In this document: piece after piece, positions 1 to 6,141 of the stretch
Layout: each line of letters begins with the position of its first letter
How positions within the stretch are numbered: position 1 is the first letter of the stretch
Source: an uncultured Synergistales bacterium
Lineage (GTDB): Bacteria > Synergistota > Synergistia > Synergistales > Aminobacteriaceae
NCBI GenBank assembly: GCA_905233295.1
Contig: CAJODX010000050.1
Span: 1-9,647 of the forward strand
Reading direction: 5' to 3'
Length of the DNA: 9,647 bases
Made by a program: the position numbers and the translations under genes
The notes under the pieces: generated by a model
Told to the model about the DNA's origin: nothing
Seen by the model: the letters and a program-made list of their open reading frames with translations, nothing else
Database searches by the model: none

Positions 1-317
1 AATGCAGATTGATAAGGCAAAAACACAGGCTCGTTATAACCTTTTTTTGTGTAAATTCCGTTGAGGGTAACGACAAAGCCTTCATCATTAGCACTCGTAA
101 ATGTCGTAAAACAATAAGCGATTATGTTTTCACGAGGCTCGTAACACTTGAAATAATTACGAATGAAAAAATGCTCAGAAGATGGCGGAACAGAAAAATT
201 TACCCCCCCCCAAATTCTCGAAAGATGCTGATGAGTTTTTACAAACAACCTGTCTTTGAGTTCTTGGCGGTAATCGCAAACCTGTACAAGATGGTAGATA
301 TTCACCCTCATGTACAT
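1..317 (-). CDS. Unrecognised protein, 3' end beyond the window, contains a G9 tract
   Basis: A minus-strand frame is open from an ATG at 317 to the window edge, 105 codons without a stop. It reads like real protein: it starts MYMRVNIYHLVQ, passes RLFVKTHQHLSRIWGGVNFS around residues 24-42, and continues through YEPRENIIAYCF to a Phe/Tyr-rich end. I recognise no family and see no signal peptide or clear membrane segment. The start is uncertain. The ATG at 317 has only a weak purine stretch before it, while a strong site (AGGGGTG, 348-342) lies 8 bases before an ATG at 333 that is in a different frame; that frame stops at 175-177. The frames would join if the run of nine G (203-211) were one base shorter. 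The long AT-rich leader upstream may carry its promoter. Alternatives are a phase-variable gene, a decayed gene, or a homopolymer sequencing error. The open frame is directly visible; its being a gene is inference. Confidence 0.5.
   Translation of the reverse strand, partial: MYMRVNIYHLVQVCDYRQELKDRLFVKTHQHLSRIWGGVNFSVPPSSEHFFIRNYFKCYEPRENIIAYCFTTFTSANDEGFVVTLNGIYTKKGYNEPVFLPYQSA
203..211 (-). repeat. Homopolymer run of nine G (minus strand) inside a coding frame
   Basis: Nine consecutive C on the plus strand are nine G on the coding strand of the left-edge gene, read as Trp-Gly-Gly-Val. In this AT-rich window it is a conspicuous G/C homopolymer. Such tracts are known sites of slipped-strand length change in phase-variable genes and also of sequencing indels. 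A length of 8 would join the frame beginning at the ATG at 333 to the downstream open frame. Confidence 0.85.
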
Positions 318-493
318 CGTGTTCTCTACACATTAAAAAATCACCCCTTTTGAATATAATTTTTAAATCACAAACGTTTTCTTTGAACACAAAGGAACTT
401 TTCGCGAAATATGAATGCTAAAAAATTTTTATATTTTTGTTGTAGCAAAAAATTTTTTTCCACTATATAATCGAAAAAATTTTGAAAAATTCC

Positions 494-521
494 AATTGTA
501 AACTTAGCCAGGTTTACAATT
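494..521. repeat. Perfect 10-bp inverted repeat with 8-bp spacer
   Basis: AATTGTAAAC at 494-503 is matched exactly by GTTTACAATT at 512-521, with an 8-base loop (504-511). It could be an operator for a dimeric regulator or an RNA hairpin in the leader of the left-edge gene. On the minus strand it is followed after four bases by a T run, so a weak attenuator is possible. The half-sites TTGTAAAC/GTTTACAA match those of biotin-repressor (BirA) operators, but known BirA sites have a clearly longer spacer. Confidence 0.65.
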
Positions 522-615
522 CATTTTCGTTGATGTGCGAAAAAATCTGTTTTTAATCGAAAAATTCTGCAAATCTGACTATGCCTTTTCAGTCATTTTT
601 CTCTCCCTGCGTGTT

Positions 616-621
616 ATTATA
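616..621 (-). promoter_or_regulatory. Possible promoter -10 box facing the left-edge gene
   Basis: TATAAT on the minus strand at 621-616 lies within a small inverted repeat (CGTGT/ACACG, 610-625). No good -35 is seen. About ten bases downstream is a strong ribosome binding site (GGGAGAG, 607-601) and an ATG (596) opening a five-codon frame, MTEKA, that stops at 579-581. This would drive the left-edge gene through a long leader. Confidence 0.35.
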
Positions 622-672
622 CACGAAAGGCAATTCATCTTCCGCAGATTAAAAAAATTTTTGTAAAAAATG

Positions 673-700
673 AAAAAATCCTCGAACTTTCAAGGATTTT
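673..700 (-). terminator. Rho-independent terminator of tRNA-Leu
   Basis: An eight-base-pair stem (675-682 with 693-700) with a loop of about ten bases is followed on the minus strand by a T-rich run (TTTTTTCATTTTTT). It lies about 45 bases beyond the 3' end of the tRNA, the position expected for its terminator. Confidence 0.65.
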
Positions 701-743
701 GATTGGTTTTTATTTTAAATTTTTTATAAGGTTTTCAAAGCTT

Positions 744-830
744 TGGTGCCCGAGAGAGGACTCGAACCTCCACGAACTTGCGCCCACTAGAACCTGAATC
801 TAGCGCGTCTACCAATTCCGCCACCCGGGC
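744..830 (-). tRNA. tRNA-Leu(CAG), CCA encoded
   Basis: The minus strand folds as a class II (long variable arm) tRNA. The acceptor stem pairs GCCCGGG at the 5' end (830-824) with CTCGGGC near the 3' end, with one G-T pair. The D arm has the GGTAGAC type sequence of tRNA-Leu. The anticodon stem is CTAGA/TCTAG around the loop TTCAGGT, giving anticodon CAG at 796-794. The T arm contains GGTTCGAGTCC. The discriminator base is A, as in Leu tRNAs, and CCA is encoded at 746-744. It decodes CUG leucine codons. It stands alone, with its own promoter and terminator. Confidence 0.95.
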
Positions 831-845
831 TTTCTAATATAAAAA

Positions 846-874
846 ATTATATCAGTTTTAACTTAAAGACGCAA
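846..874 (-). promoter_or_regulatory. Promoter of tRNA-Leu
   Basis: On the minus strand, TTGCGT (874-869) and TATAAT (851-846) are separated by 17 bases, and TGA directly before the -10 makes it an extended -10. Transcription would start just upstream of the tRNA 5' end at 830. Confidence 0.65.
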
Positions 875-944
875 TAGTTGACTGTTCAAATTTTTCATCA
901 TGCCGAACGTTAAATTTAAAAACAGCGAGTAGGGTTATATTTTT

Positions 945-953
945 TGTTATACT
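945..953 (+). promoter_or_regulatory. Extended -10 promoter of ahcY
   Basis: TGTTATACT is an extended -10 element with no convincing -35. It lies about 45 bases before the ahcY start codon and is the only good promoter candidate between the tRNA and ahcY. Confidence 0.5.
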
Positions 954-998
954 GTTTCACGAAATTCAAAAAAATAATTTAGGAGGTAGAAATTTTTA

Positions 999-2243
999 AT
1001 GGCAGATTTTGAAGTCAAAGATATAAATCTTTATGAACGCGGTCAGAAAAAAATCGACTGGGCATGGCAGTATATGCCTTCTTTGCAATTTCTTTACAAT
1101 AAATATAAAAACTCGCAGCCTTTCAAAGGAGCAGTGATTGCTGCATGCCTTCATCTTGAAGCAAAAACAGCGAATCTTTTAATCACTCTCACAAAACTCG
1201 GCGCAACCGTAGCAGCCTGCGGAAGCAATCCTCTTTCAACTCAGGACGATATTTGCGCGGCTCTCGCGAAAAACGGCATCCACGTTTACAGCCGTCGCGG
1301 AATGACAACGGACGAATATTTTAATTATGTCCGAAAAGTTTTGAATTACAAGCCTAATGTCATTATTGACGATGGCGCGGATTTAGTCGCGACTGTTCAC
1401 AGCGAAATGCCGGAGTTAATCCCGAATATTCTCGGCGGCTCTGAAGAAACAACAAGCGGTGTCAAAAGACTCAAAGCAATGAACGCTCAAGGTGTTTTGA
1501 AATTTCCGATGATTGATGTCAATGACGCACTGAGCAAATATTTATTTGACAACAGATATGGCACAGGTCAATCTGTGTGGGACGGCTTCATTCGCACAAC
1601 AAACATGATAGTCGCAGGCAAAACTGTCGTAATAGCAGGCTACGGCTGGTGCGGACGCGGTGCGGCGATGCGTGCCGCAGGGTTCGGAGCGCACGTTGTC
1701 GTTACCGAGGTTGACCCTCATAAAGCCTGTGAGGCTCTCATGGACGGCTTCAGAGTTATGAGCATGGACGATGCGGCGGAGATCGGCGATATATTTTTAA
1801 CGTTCACTGGCAATATTCACGTTATAAGACGCGAACATATCGAAAAAATGAAAAACGGGGTTGTTCTCGGCAACGCTGGGCATTTTGATGTTGAGATCAG
1901 CAAGCCTGATCTTGAATCGCTCTCTGAGCGCATTGAAAAACTCCGCGACAACATTGACACATACGTTATGAAAGACGGCAGGAGAATAAATCTTTTAGGC
2001 GAAGGACGTTTGACAAATCTTGCCTGTGCTGACGGGCATCCGATTGAAATCATGGATTTGAGTTTTTCGCTCCAGCTTGAAAGCGCGCTTCACATTTACA
2101 CGCACAAACTTGAAAAAGGCTTGTATCCTGTTCCCGTTGAGACTGACAGAGCCGTAATGGAATCGAAACTTGCGGCTTTGGGAATAAAAATTGATTCTAT
2201 GACTGATGAACAGGTCGAATATATGAAAAGCTGGCAAGAGTAA
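999..2243 (+). CDS. ahcY: S-adenosylhomocysteine hydrolase (adenosylhomocysteinase)
   Basis: This cytoplasmic NAD-dependent enzyme splits S-adenosylhomocysteine into adenosine and homocysteine, removing the inhibitory product of methyltransferases and feeding the methionine cycle. At 414 residues it is full length for the shorter bacterial/thermophile type. Visible family features are the substrate-site His52 (CLHLEAKTA), the Asp124-Asp125 pair (IIDDGADL), Glu150 (SEETTSGV), Lys180 and Asp184 (SKYLFDN), the NAD-binding glycine motif GYGWCGRG at 214-221, Glu237 binding the cofactor ribose, and the GNAGHFD motif at 291-297. The C-terminus ends MKSWQE and lacks the Lys/Tyr-bearing tail of the eukaryotic-type enzyme, as in other short members. 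AGGAGGT at 981-987 fixes the start. It appears to be a single-gene unit between the promoter near 945 and the terminator at 2256. Identification is secure. Confidence 0.97.
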   Translation: MADFEVKDINLYERGQKKIDWAWQYMPSLQFLYNKYKNSQPFKGAVIAACLHLEAKTANLLITLTKLGATVAACGSNPLSTQDDICAALAKNGIHVYSRRGMTTDEYFNYVRKVLNYKPNVIIDDGADLVATVHSEMPELIPNILGGSEETTSGVKRLKAMNAQGVLKFPMIDVNDALSKYLFDNRYGTGQSVWDGFIRTTNMIVAGKTVVIAGYGWCGRGAAMRAAGFGAHVVVTEVDPHKACEALMDGFRVMSMDDAAEIGDIFLTFTGNIHVIRREHIEKMKNGVVLGNAGHFDVEISKPDLESLSERIEKLRDNIDTYVMKDGRRINLLGEGRLTNLACADGHPIEIMDLSFSLQLESALHIYTHKLEKGLYPVPVETDRAVMESKLAALGIKIDSMTDEQVEYMKSWQE

Positions 2244-2255
2244 GAAAATTTTAAT

Positions 2256-2297
2256 AAAGCTCGTATAGTTCTGCCACGGACTTTACGAGCTTTTTTT
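2256..2297. terminator. Bidirectional terminator between ahcY and the thioesterase gene
   Basis: A 10-bp stem (2256-2265 with 2284-2293), one T-T mismatch and a further 5-bp inner stem (2267-2271 with 2278-2282, one G-T pair) close a six-base loop. The plus strand continues into a run of T (to 2297), so it terminates ahcY. The minus strand is also T-rich after the stem, so it can serve the convergent thioesterase gene as well. Confidence 0.88.
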
Positions 2298-2319
2298 ATT
2301 TTGTGATTTCTTCGTGATT

Positions 2320-2733
2320 TCAGCTGTCAAGATTTATGAACACGAATTTGAAACGGCATAAATCAAGATTTTTTTCGTTTACAATGTCAGCGTCAATGTA
2401 AAAAATTCTTCGTCCAGCCTTTCTGACTTTCGCAGTGCAGATTAATTTCGTTGCATCTCTTGAACCCCGGAGATAATCGACATGTCCGTTGACCGTTACA
2501 CCGTTGCCGCCGGCACTCAGGAACGCTATACCGGCAGTGTCATCAGCCATCGTGAACAAAACTCCGCCGTATGGAATGCCGTAAGGGTTGACGTGTTCAT
2601 CTTCAAGTTCAAGCTCGCTGACTGCGATACCGTCTTCAATCTTAACAAATCTGAATCCGGTCTTGTTTTCAATGTCATCGCGCAAGGTTTTTAATGCTTT
2701 CTGATTGACTTTAACTTCAAAATTTTCAGCCAT
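2320..2733 (-). CDS. PaaI-like hotdog-fold thioesterase
   Basis: This 137-residue protein has the length and pattern of a single-domain hotdog acyl-CoA thioesterase of the PaaI/DUF4442-like group. The conserved stretch is at residues 48-70: VNPYGIPYGGVLFTMADDTAG corresponds to the usual N-P-x-G-x-x-H-G-G-x-x-F-x-x-A-D signature. Asn49, Gly52, the Gly56-Gly57 pair and the likely catalytic Asp64 are kept, but the usual His is Tyr55. The later part (VNGHVDYLRGSRD, then alternating strands) fits the central beta sheet. The substrate cannot be told from the sequence; an acyl- or aryl-CoA is likely. AAGGAAAA precedes the ATG. It lies just downstream of the gatB terminator with little room for its own promoter, so read-through from gatCAB is the simplest source of its transcript. 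Family assignment is good; function is general. Confidence 0.85.
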   Translation of the reverse strand: MAENFEVKVNQKALKTLRDDIENKTGFRFVKIEDGIAVSELELEDEHVNPYGIPYGGVLFTMADDTAGIAFLSAGGNGVTVNGHVDYLRGSRDATKLICTAKVRKAGRRIFYIDADIVNEKNLDLCRFKFVFINLDS

Positions 2734-2761
2734 AAAAAAATTTTCCTTTACAAAAAATTTT

Positions 2762-2795
2762 AAAAACGCTCCGTTTTGTTTGAGATTCGGAGCGC
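2762..2795 (-). terminator. Rho-independent terminator after gatB
   Basis: On the minus strand a perfect 7-bp GC-rich stem (CGCTCCG with CGGAGCG, 2794-2788 and 2773-2767) encloses a 14-base loop and is followed by TTTTT and another T run. It begins about eight bases after the gatB stop codon. Because the thioesterase gene starts only about 30 bases further on, it may be a partial terminator. Confidence 0.75.
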
Positions 2796-2801
2796 AGTAT
2801 T

Positions 2802-4262
2802 TTATTTCACGGCTTCGGCGATTGCTTCAGCGACTTCCTGAGGCTTTGCCTGACCTTTTGTCTCTTTCATTACAAGACCCTGAAGGAATTTTAATTTTTT
2901 GCCTTTTTTATCCTTGCCGGATTTTATTTCTTCGAGAACATCAGGGTTAGCCTTGATGACAGACTGAATTATATCGTTCAGTGCGTTGCCTACAACTCCG
3001 CCTTCTGTAATGCCGAGTTTTGAAACAGTTTCGTCAATATCGCTGTTATTCGCAAACATGTAATCGAAAACTTCTTTGCCCTGTGTCGTTGAAATTTTTC
3101 CGTCATCAACACGCGACACTAATGCAGCTAAAGTTTCCGGCTTCATTTTGAAATCAGAAATTTTTAACTGATTTTCGTTGAGGACGCGCAAGACTTCCGT
3201 TCGTATCCAGTGTGAAGCTCTAACGGGGTTTGCTCCTGCGGCAACACATGCCTCAAAATACGCTGCGAGATTTTTATCATCTGTAATGACATCTGCGACT
3301 TCACGCGGTATTCCCCATTCGCTGACGTAACGGTTTGCTTTTACATCTGGCATCTCCGGCATTTTTGCTTTCATTCTGTCAACCCACTCCTGCGTTATTA
3401 TGAGCGGCGGCAGGTCAGGTTCAACAATGAATTTTCTGTAAAATTCTTTGACCCTTGACGGTGATGTAACTCCTTTCGCGTCGTTCCAGTGGCGTGTCTC
3501 CTGCAAGACTTCTTCGCCATTGAGCATTAATTTTTTCTGGCGTTTGATTTCAAATTCAATCGCACGTTCGAGAGCCTTGAACGAGTTCATGTTCTTGACT
3601 TCAACTTTTCTTCCCCAGCGTCCGTCCGAACATTTCATTGAAACGTTTGCATCAAATCTCATCATGCCTTTTTCGAGTTCAACGTCTGAAGCTCCTGAAT
3701 AGATAACACGTCTTCTCAAAGTCGTAACGTATTCGACAGCCTCACGCGCTGACGCAACATCAGGTTCTGAGACAATCTCCGCCAGAGGAGTTCCGCATCT
3801 GTTGTAGTCTACATATGACGTGTCCGCACCTTCAAGTCTTCCGTCTGATGCGCTGTGATGAAGGCTTCCGACATCTTCTTCAAGATGAAGATGATTGACA
3901 CGGATTTTTTTCAAATTTCCGTTGTCATCGTGAACTTCAATGTAGCCTTCCGTGGTGATGGGAAAATCGCATTGTGTAACCTGATGACCTTTGGGAAGAT
4001 CTGGATAAAAATATGATTTTCTGAAAAATAAAGATTTCGGACTGATTCCGCAGTTGAGAGCAAGTCCTGTTAAAATTCCCTGCTCTACAACCTGATTATT
4101 CAAGCGCGGCAAAGACCCCGGCAAACCAAGACACACAGGACAGATGTTCGTGTTCGCTGGAGCATCTGTGTTCGTTGAACATGAACAGAAAATTTTTGAG
4201 TCGGTCTTTAATCTTATGTGAATTTCGATTCCAATGACGGGCGTAAAAGTTAATTCAGGCAT
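2802..4262 (-). CDS. gatB: Asp-tRNA(Asn)/Glu-tRNA(Gln) amidotransferase subunit B
   Basis: GatB binds the mischarged Glu-tRNA(Gln) or Asp-tRNA(Asn), activates the side chain with ATP, and completes amidation with ammonia from GatA. It has 486 residues, the usual length. The N-terminal kinase core shows IGIEIHIRL with Glu13 and His15, four zinc-type cysteines (26, 28, 41, 44), YPDLPKGHQVTQCDFPI at 86-102, HLEEDVGSLHH at 126-136 and VDYNRCGTPLAEIVSEPD at 151-168. The C-terminal YqeY-like tail domain ends in KFLQGLVMKETKGQ, with extra lysines before it. One oddity: the motif normally reading K-E-x-x-H-D-Y-R-Y-F before PEPDLPP is shortened and changed at about residues 270-281 (RVKEFYRKFIVEPDLPP), with no frameshift visible. 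GGAGGTG sits just before the ATG, 16 bases after the gatA stop. Last gene of gatCAB. Confidence 0.96.
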   Translation of the reverse strand: MPELTFTPVIGIEIHIRLKTDSKIFCSCSTNTDAPANTNICPVCLGLPGSLPRLNNQVVEQGILTGLALNCGISPKSLFFRKSYFYPDLPKGHQVTQCDFPITTEGYIEVHDDNGNLKKIRVNHLHLEEDVGSLHHSASDGRLEGADTSYVDYNRCGTPLAEIVSEPDVASAREAVEYVTTLRRRVIYSGASDVELEKGMMRFDANVSMKCSDGRWGRKVEVKNMNSFKALERAIEFEIKRQKKLMLNGEEVLQETRHWNDAKGVTSPSRVKEFYRKFIVEPDLPPLIITQEWVDRMKAKMPEMPDVKANRYVSEWGIPREVADVITDDKNLAAYFEACVAAGANPVRASHWIRTEVLRVLNENQLKISDFKMKPETLAALVSRVDDGKISTTQGKEVFDYMFANNSDIDETVSKLGITEGGVVGNALNDIIQSVIKANPDVLEEIKSGKDKKGKKLKFLQGLVMKETKGQAKPQEVAEAIAEAVK

Positions 4263-4278
4263 TTTTATTTCACCTCCG

Positions 4279-5721
4279 CTAATTTAAGTCGGGAATTTTC
4301 GGCGAACCTGTATGGCGTTCGATGATAACTCCGGCGTTTAACAAGTCTGCATCGCTCCATCTCGGACCTATTAACTGCAAGCCAACCGGAAGATTTTCTG
4401 AATATCCCGTAAAAAATGAAAGTCCCGGAAGCCCTGCAAGATTTACAGGCAGAGTGTAAAGGTCAGCCTCATAGCCTTTCATTTCATCATCGTCAACTTC
4501 GCCGATTTTTGGCGGCATTGAAGGCGTAACAGGCTGCAAAATGAAATCTGCTTCACCGAATGCGCGCGAAAATTCCTGCGCTATGAGAGTTCTGACTTTT
4601 GTTGCTGCAACATAATATTCCTCGCAGCGTGAAGGCTCTGTCAAACATGTTCCCGCAATGATTCTCGATTTGACTTCAGAGCCGAATCCGTATGAACGGA
4701 CTCTCTCAAACATTTCTTTGAGACTTGAAGCATCGTTGACAGTGTAGCCGTATCGAACGCCGTCATAACGTTCAAGATTCGTGTGGGCTTCGCTCATTGC
4801 AAGCGCGTAATAACATGCAACAGCGTAACGCGAAACGACAGGCAATGAAACTTCAGTGATAACCGCGCCTTCATCTTCAAGAATTTTTTTGATTTTATTC
4901 ATGGCTTCAGCAATAGGAGCATCAAGCGTGAAATCCTGAAATTCTTTAACGAGCGCGATTTTTTTGCCTTTAATGCTGACGTTTTCGGAATGTGTGAAGT
5001 CGTGAGTTTTTTCTCTGAAACAGCTTGAGTCCATCGGATCATATTTTGCGATAACAGACATCACGAGCTGTAAATCTTCCACAGTCCTTGCGAACGGTCC
5101 TATCTGATCAAGCGATGAGCCGTAAGAGATTAATCCGTAGCGGCTGACCATTCCGTATGTGGGTTTCAAGCCGTAAACACCGCAGTATGATGCAGGCTGG
5201 CGTATAGAGCCGCCCGTGTCGCTACCGAGTGAAAACGGAACGTAACCGGCACTGACCGCCGCAGCACTGCCGCCCGAACTTCCGCCGGGAACTCTTGAAA
5301 TGTCGTTGGGATTGTGAGTTGCACCGAAAGCTGAATTTCCGCAGGTGTTGCCCATCGCAAATTCGTCCATGTTGGCTTTACCCATCAGGACAGCTCCTGC
5401 CTCGCGTAAATATTTCCAAGCCGTAGCGTCATAGGGCGGTTTCCATTCGCCTAAAATTTTACTCGCCGCAGTTGTCTTTATGCCTTTTGTGCAGAGATTG
5501 TCTTTTATAACGGTCGGGACTCCCGCAAAAATTCCCGCAGGATTTTCATTTTCTTCAAGCTGAGATTTTGCAAAATCTTCCGTGCGCGTAATGAACGCGT
5601 GTATTTTATCTTCACATGAATCTATTCTTTTTTTGCACGACTCGAAAATTTCTTTTGAAGAAATTTCTTTTGAATTTAATTTTTCGAGTAAATCGTGTAA
5701 GTTATATTCGTAGAGTTCCAT
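4279..5721 (-). CDS. gatA: Asp-tRNA(Asn)/Glu-tRNA(Gln) amidotransferase subunit A (glutaminase)
   Basis: GatA is the amidase subunit of the GatCAB complex: it hydrolyses glutamine and passes the ammonia to GatB for tRNA-bound Glu or Asp. The 480-residue protein is full length and carries the amidase-signature triad with the expected spacing: Lys73 (VIKDN), the cis-Ser148 in GGSSGGSAAA and the nucleophile Ser172 in SDTGGSIRQPAS. The following VYGLKPTYGMVSRYG and the C-terminal GLPGLSFFTGYSE and LPVGLQLIGPRWSD segments are typical. The ribosome binding site GGAGGAA lies within the last codons of gatC, and only six bases separate the gatC stop from this ATG, so translation is probably coupled. 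Second gene of the operon. Together with GatB and GatC it implies that the organism makes Gln-tRNA and/or Asn-tRNA by the indirect route. Confidence 0.97.
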   Translation of the reverse strand: MELYEYNLHDLLEKLNSKEISSKEIFESCKKRIDSCEDKIHAFITRTEDFAKSQLEENENPAGIFAGVPTVIKDNLCTKGIKTTAASKILGEWKPPYDATAWKYLREAGAVLMGKANMDEFAMGNTCGNSAFGATHNPNDISRVPGGSSGGSAAAVSAGYVPFSLGSDTGGSIRQPASYCGVYGLKPTYGMVSRYGLISYGSSLDQIGPFARTVEDLQLVMSVIAKYDPMDSSCFREKTHDFTHSENVSIKGKKIALVKEFQDFTLDAPIAEAMNKIKKILEDEGAVITEVSLPVVSRYAVACYYALAMSEAHTNLERYDGVRYGYTVNDASSLKEMFERVRSYGFGSEVKSRIIAGTCLTEPSRCEEYYVAATKVRTLIAQEFSRAFGEADFILQPVTPSMPPKIGEVDDDEMKGYEADLYTLPVNLAGLPGLSFFTGYSENLPVGLQLIGPRWSDADLLNAGVIIERHTGSPKIPDLN

Positions 5722-5727
5722 AAAAAT

Positions 5728-6018
5728 TTATTCCTCCATGATGCGCGGCACTTTAAAATACGGACCGTCAACGTGTTCGCTCTCGTTCAAAATTGCTCCG
5801 GCATTGTTAAATTTCACAACAGTATCATCTCGCAGCGGACATTCAAGAGCTTCGGCAAAGCTGAAAGGTTCAACGTCTTTCAAGTCAAGCTCTTTGAATC
5901 TGTCGAGCATATCAAGAAAGTTGTTGATGTACCGCACAGCCCCAGCGAGTTCCTGTTCACTCAGAACAAGACGCGACTCTAAAGCGATGCTGTTGACTTC
6001 TTCGCTTGTAAGTTTCAA
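5728..6018 (-). CDS. gatC: Asp-tRNA(Asn)/Glu-tRNA(Gln) amidotransferase subunit C
   Basis: GatC is the small subunit that wraps around GatA and GatB and stabilises the complex. The 96-residue sequence has the normal layout: an N-terminal helical part (LTSEEVNSIALESRLVLSEQE), a second helix with the FLDMLDRFKELDL segment, the linker DVEPFSFAEALECPLRDDTV, and the C-terminal extended stretch ending GPYFKVPRIMEE. The start is TTG at 6018-6016, chosen because the family N-terminus begins here and AAAGGAG lies 12 bases upstream; no ATG is better placed. First gene of gatC-gatA-gatB, transcribed from the -10 box at 6069-6064. Confidence 0.94.
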   Translation of the reverse strand: MKLTSEEVNSIALESRLVLSEQELAGAVRYINNFLDMLDRFKELDLKDVEPFSFAEALECPLRDDTVVKFNNAGAILNESEHVDGPYFKVPRIMEE

Positions 6019-6063
6019 GGTTTATAAACGCTCCTTTTTTGAATTTTTATTTTTTTCGCGGAT

Positions 6064-6072
6064 ATTATAGCA
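6064..6072 (-). promoter_or_regulatory. Extended -10 promoter of gatCAB
   Basis: TTGCTATAAT on the minus strand gives a perfect -10 (6069-6064) preceded by TGC, an extended -10 element. There is no convincing -35. It is about 46 bases before the gatC TTG. Confidence 0.6.
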
Positions 6073-6093
6073 ATGAAAAACGCGCCGGTGTCG

Positions 6094-6099
6094 TATAAT
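6094..6099 (+). promoter_or_regulatory. -10 box of the cupin gene promoter
   Basis: TATAAT on the plus strand lies 42 bases before the cupin ATG. No good -35 is present. It is only 24 bases from the oppositely facing gatCAB -10, so the two polymerase sites overlap back to back and may compete. Confidence 0.55.
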
Positions 6100-6141
6100 A
6101 TGTTTTCAATTATGATTTCGCATTTTAAAGGGGGATTTTTT

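Larger units (their letters stand above)
334..743. other. AT-rich intergenic stretch of about 400 bp
   Basis: No convincing gene lies here on either strand. The stretch is packed with A-tract/T-tract junctions (for example around 421-485). On the minus strand, reading toward the left-edge gene, it holds the tRNA terminator (673-700), a consensus -10 box (621-616), a five-codon open frame with a good ribosome binding site (596-579), a perfect 10-bp inverted repeat (494-521), and a ribosome binding site at 348-342. If transcription starts near 609 the leader of the left-edge gene would be about 280 bases long. Confidence 0.6.

Noticed and set aside
9..353. Plus-strand open frame of 114 codons
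   Set aside because: It starts with TTG without a ribosome binding site, has a Pro run made by the C9 tract and an unnatural composition. It is the mirror of the minus-strand gene at 1-317.
175..390. Minus-strand 71-codon frame as a stand-alone protein
   Set aside because: The part before the ATG at 333 lacks a start signal, and the sequence after it is Ser/Pro/Arg-rich like an out-of-frame reading. The adjacent frame is more protein-like and stays open. Only its ribosome binding site is of interest.
579..596. Five-codon frame MTEKA as an annotated gene
   Set aside because: It has a good ribosome binding site but is too short to support as a gene; it is kept only as part of a leader hypothesis.
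3410..3460. Frameshift in gatB explaining the changed HDYRYF motif
   Set aside because: The flanking conserved segments are in the same frame, and the other frames do not restore the motif.
6073..6141. Longer N-terminus for the cupin protein
   Set aside because: It would overlap the -10 box and the ribosome binding site and would bury the signal peptide; the ATG at 6142 is better.
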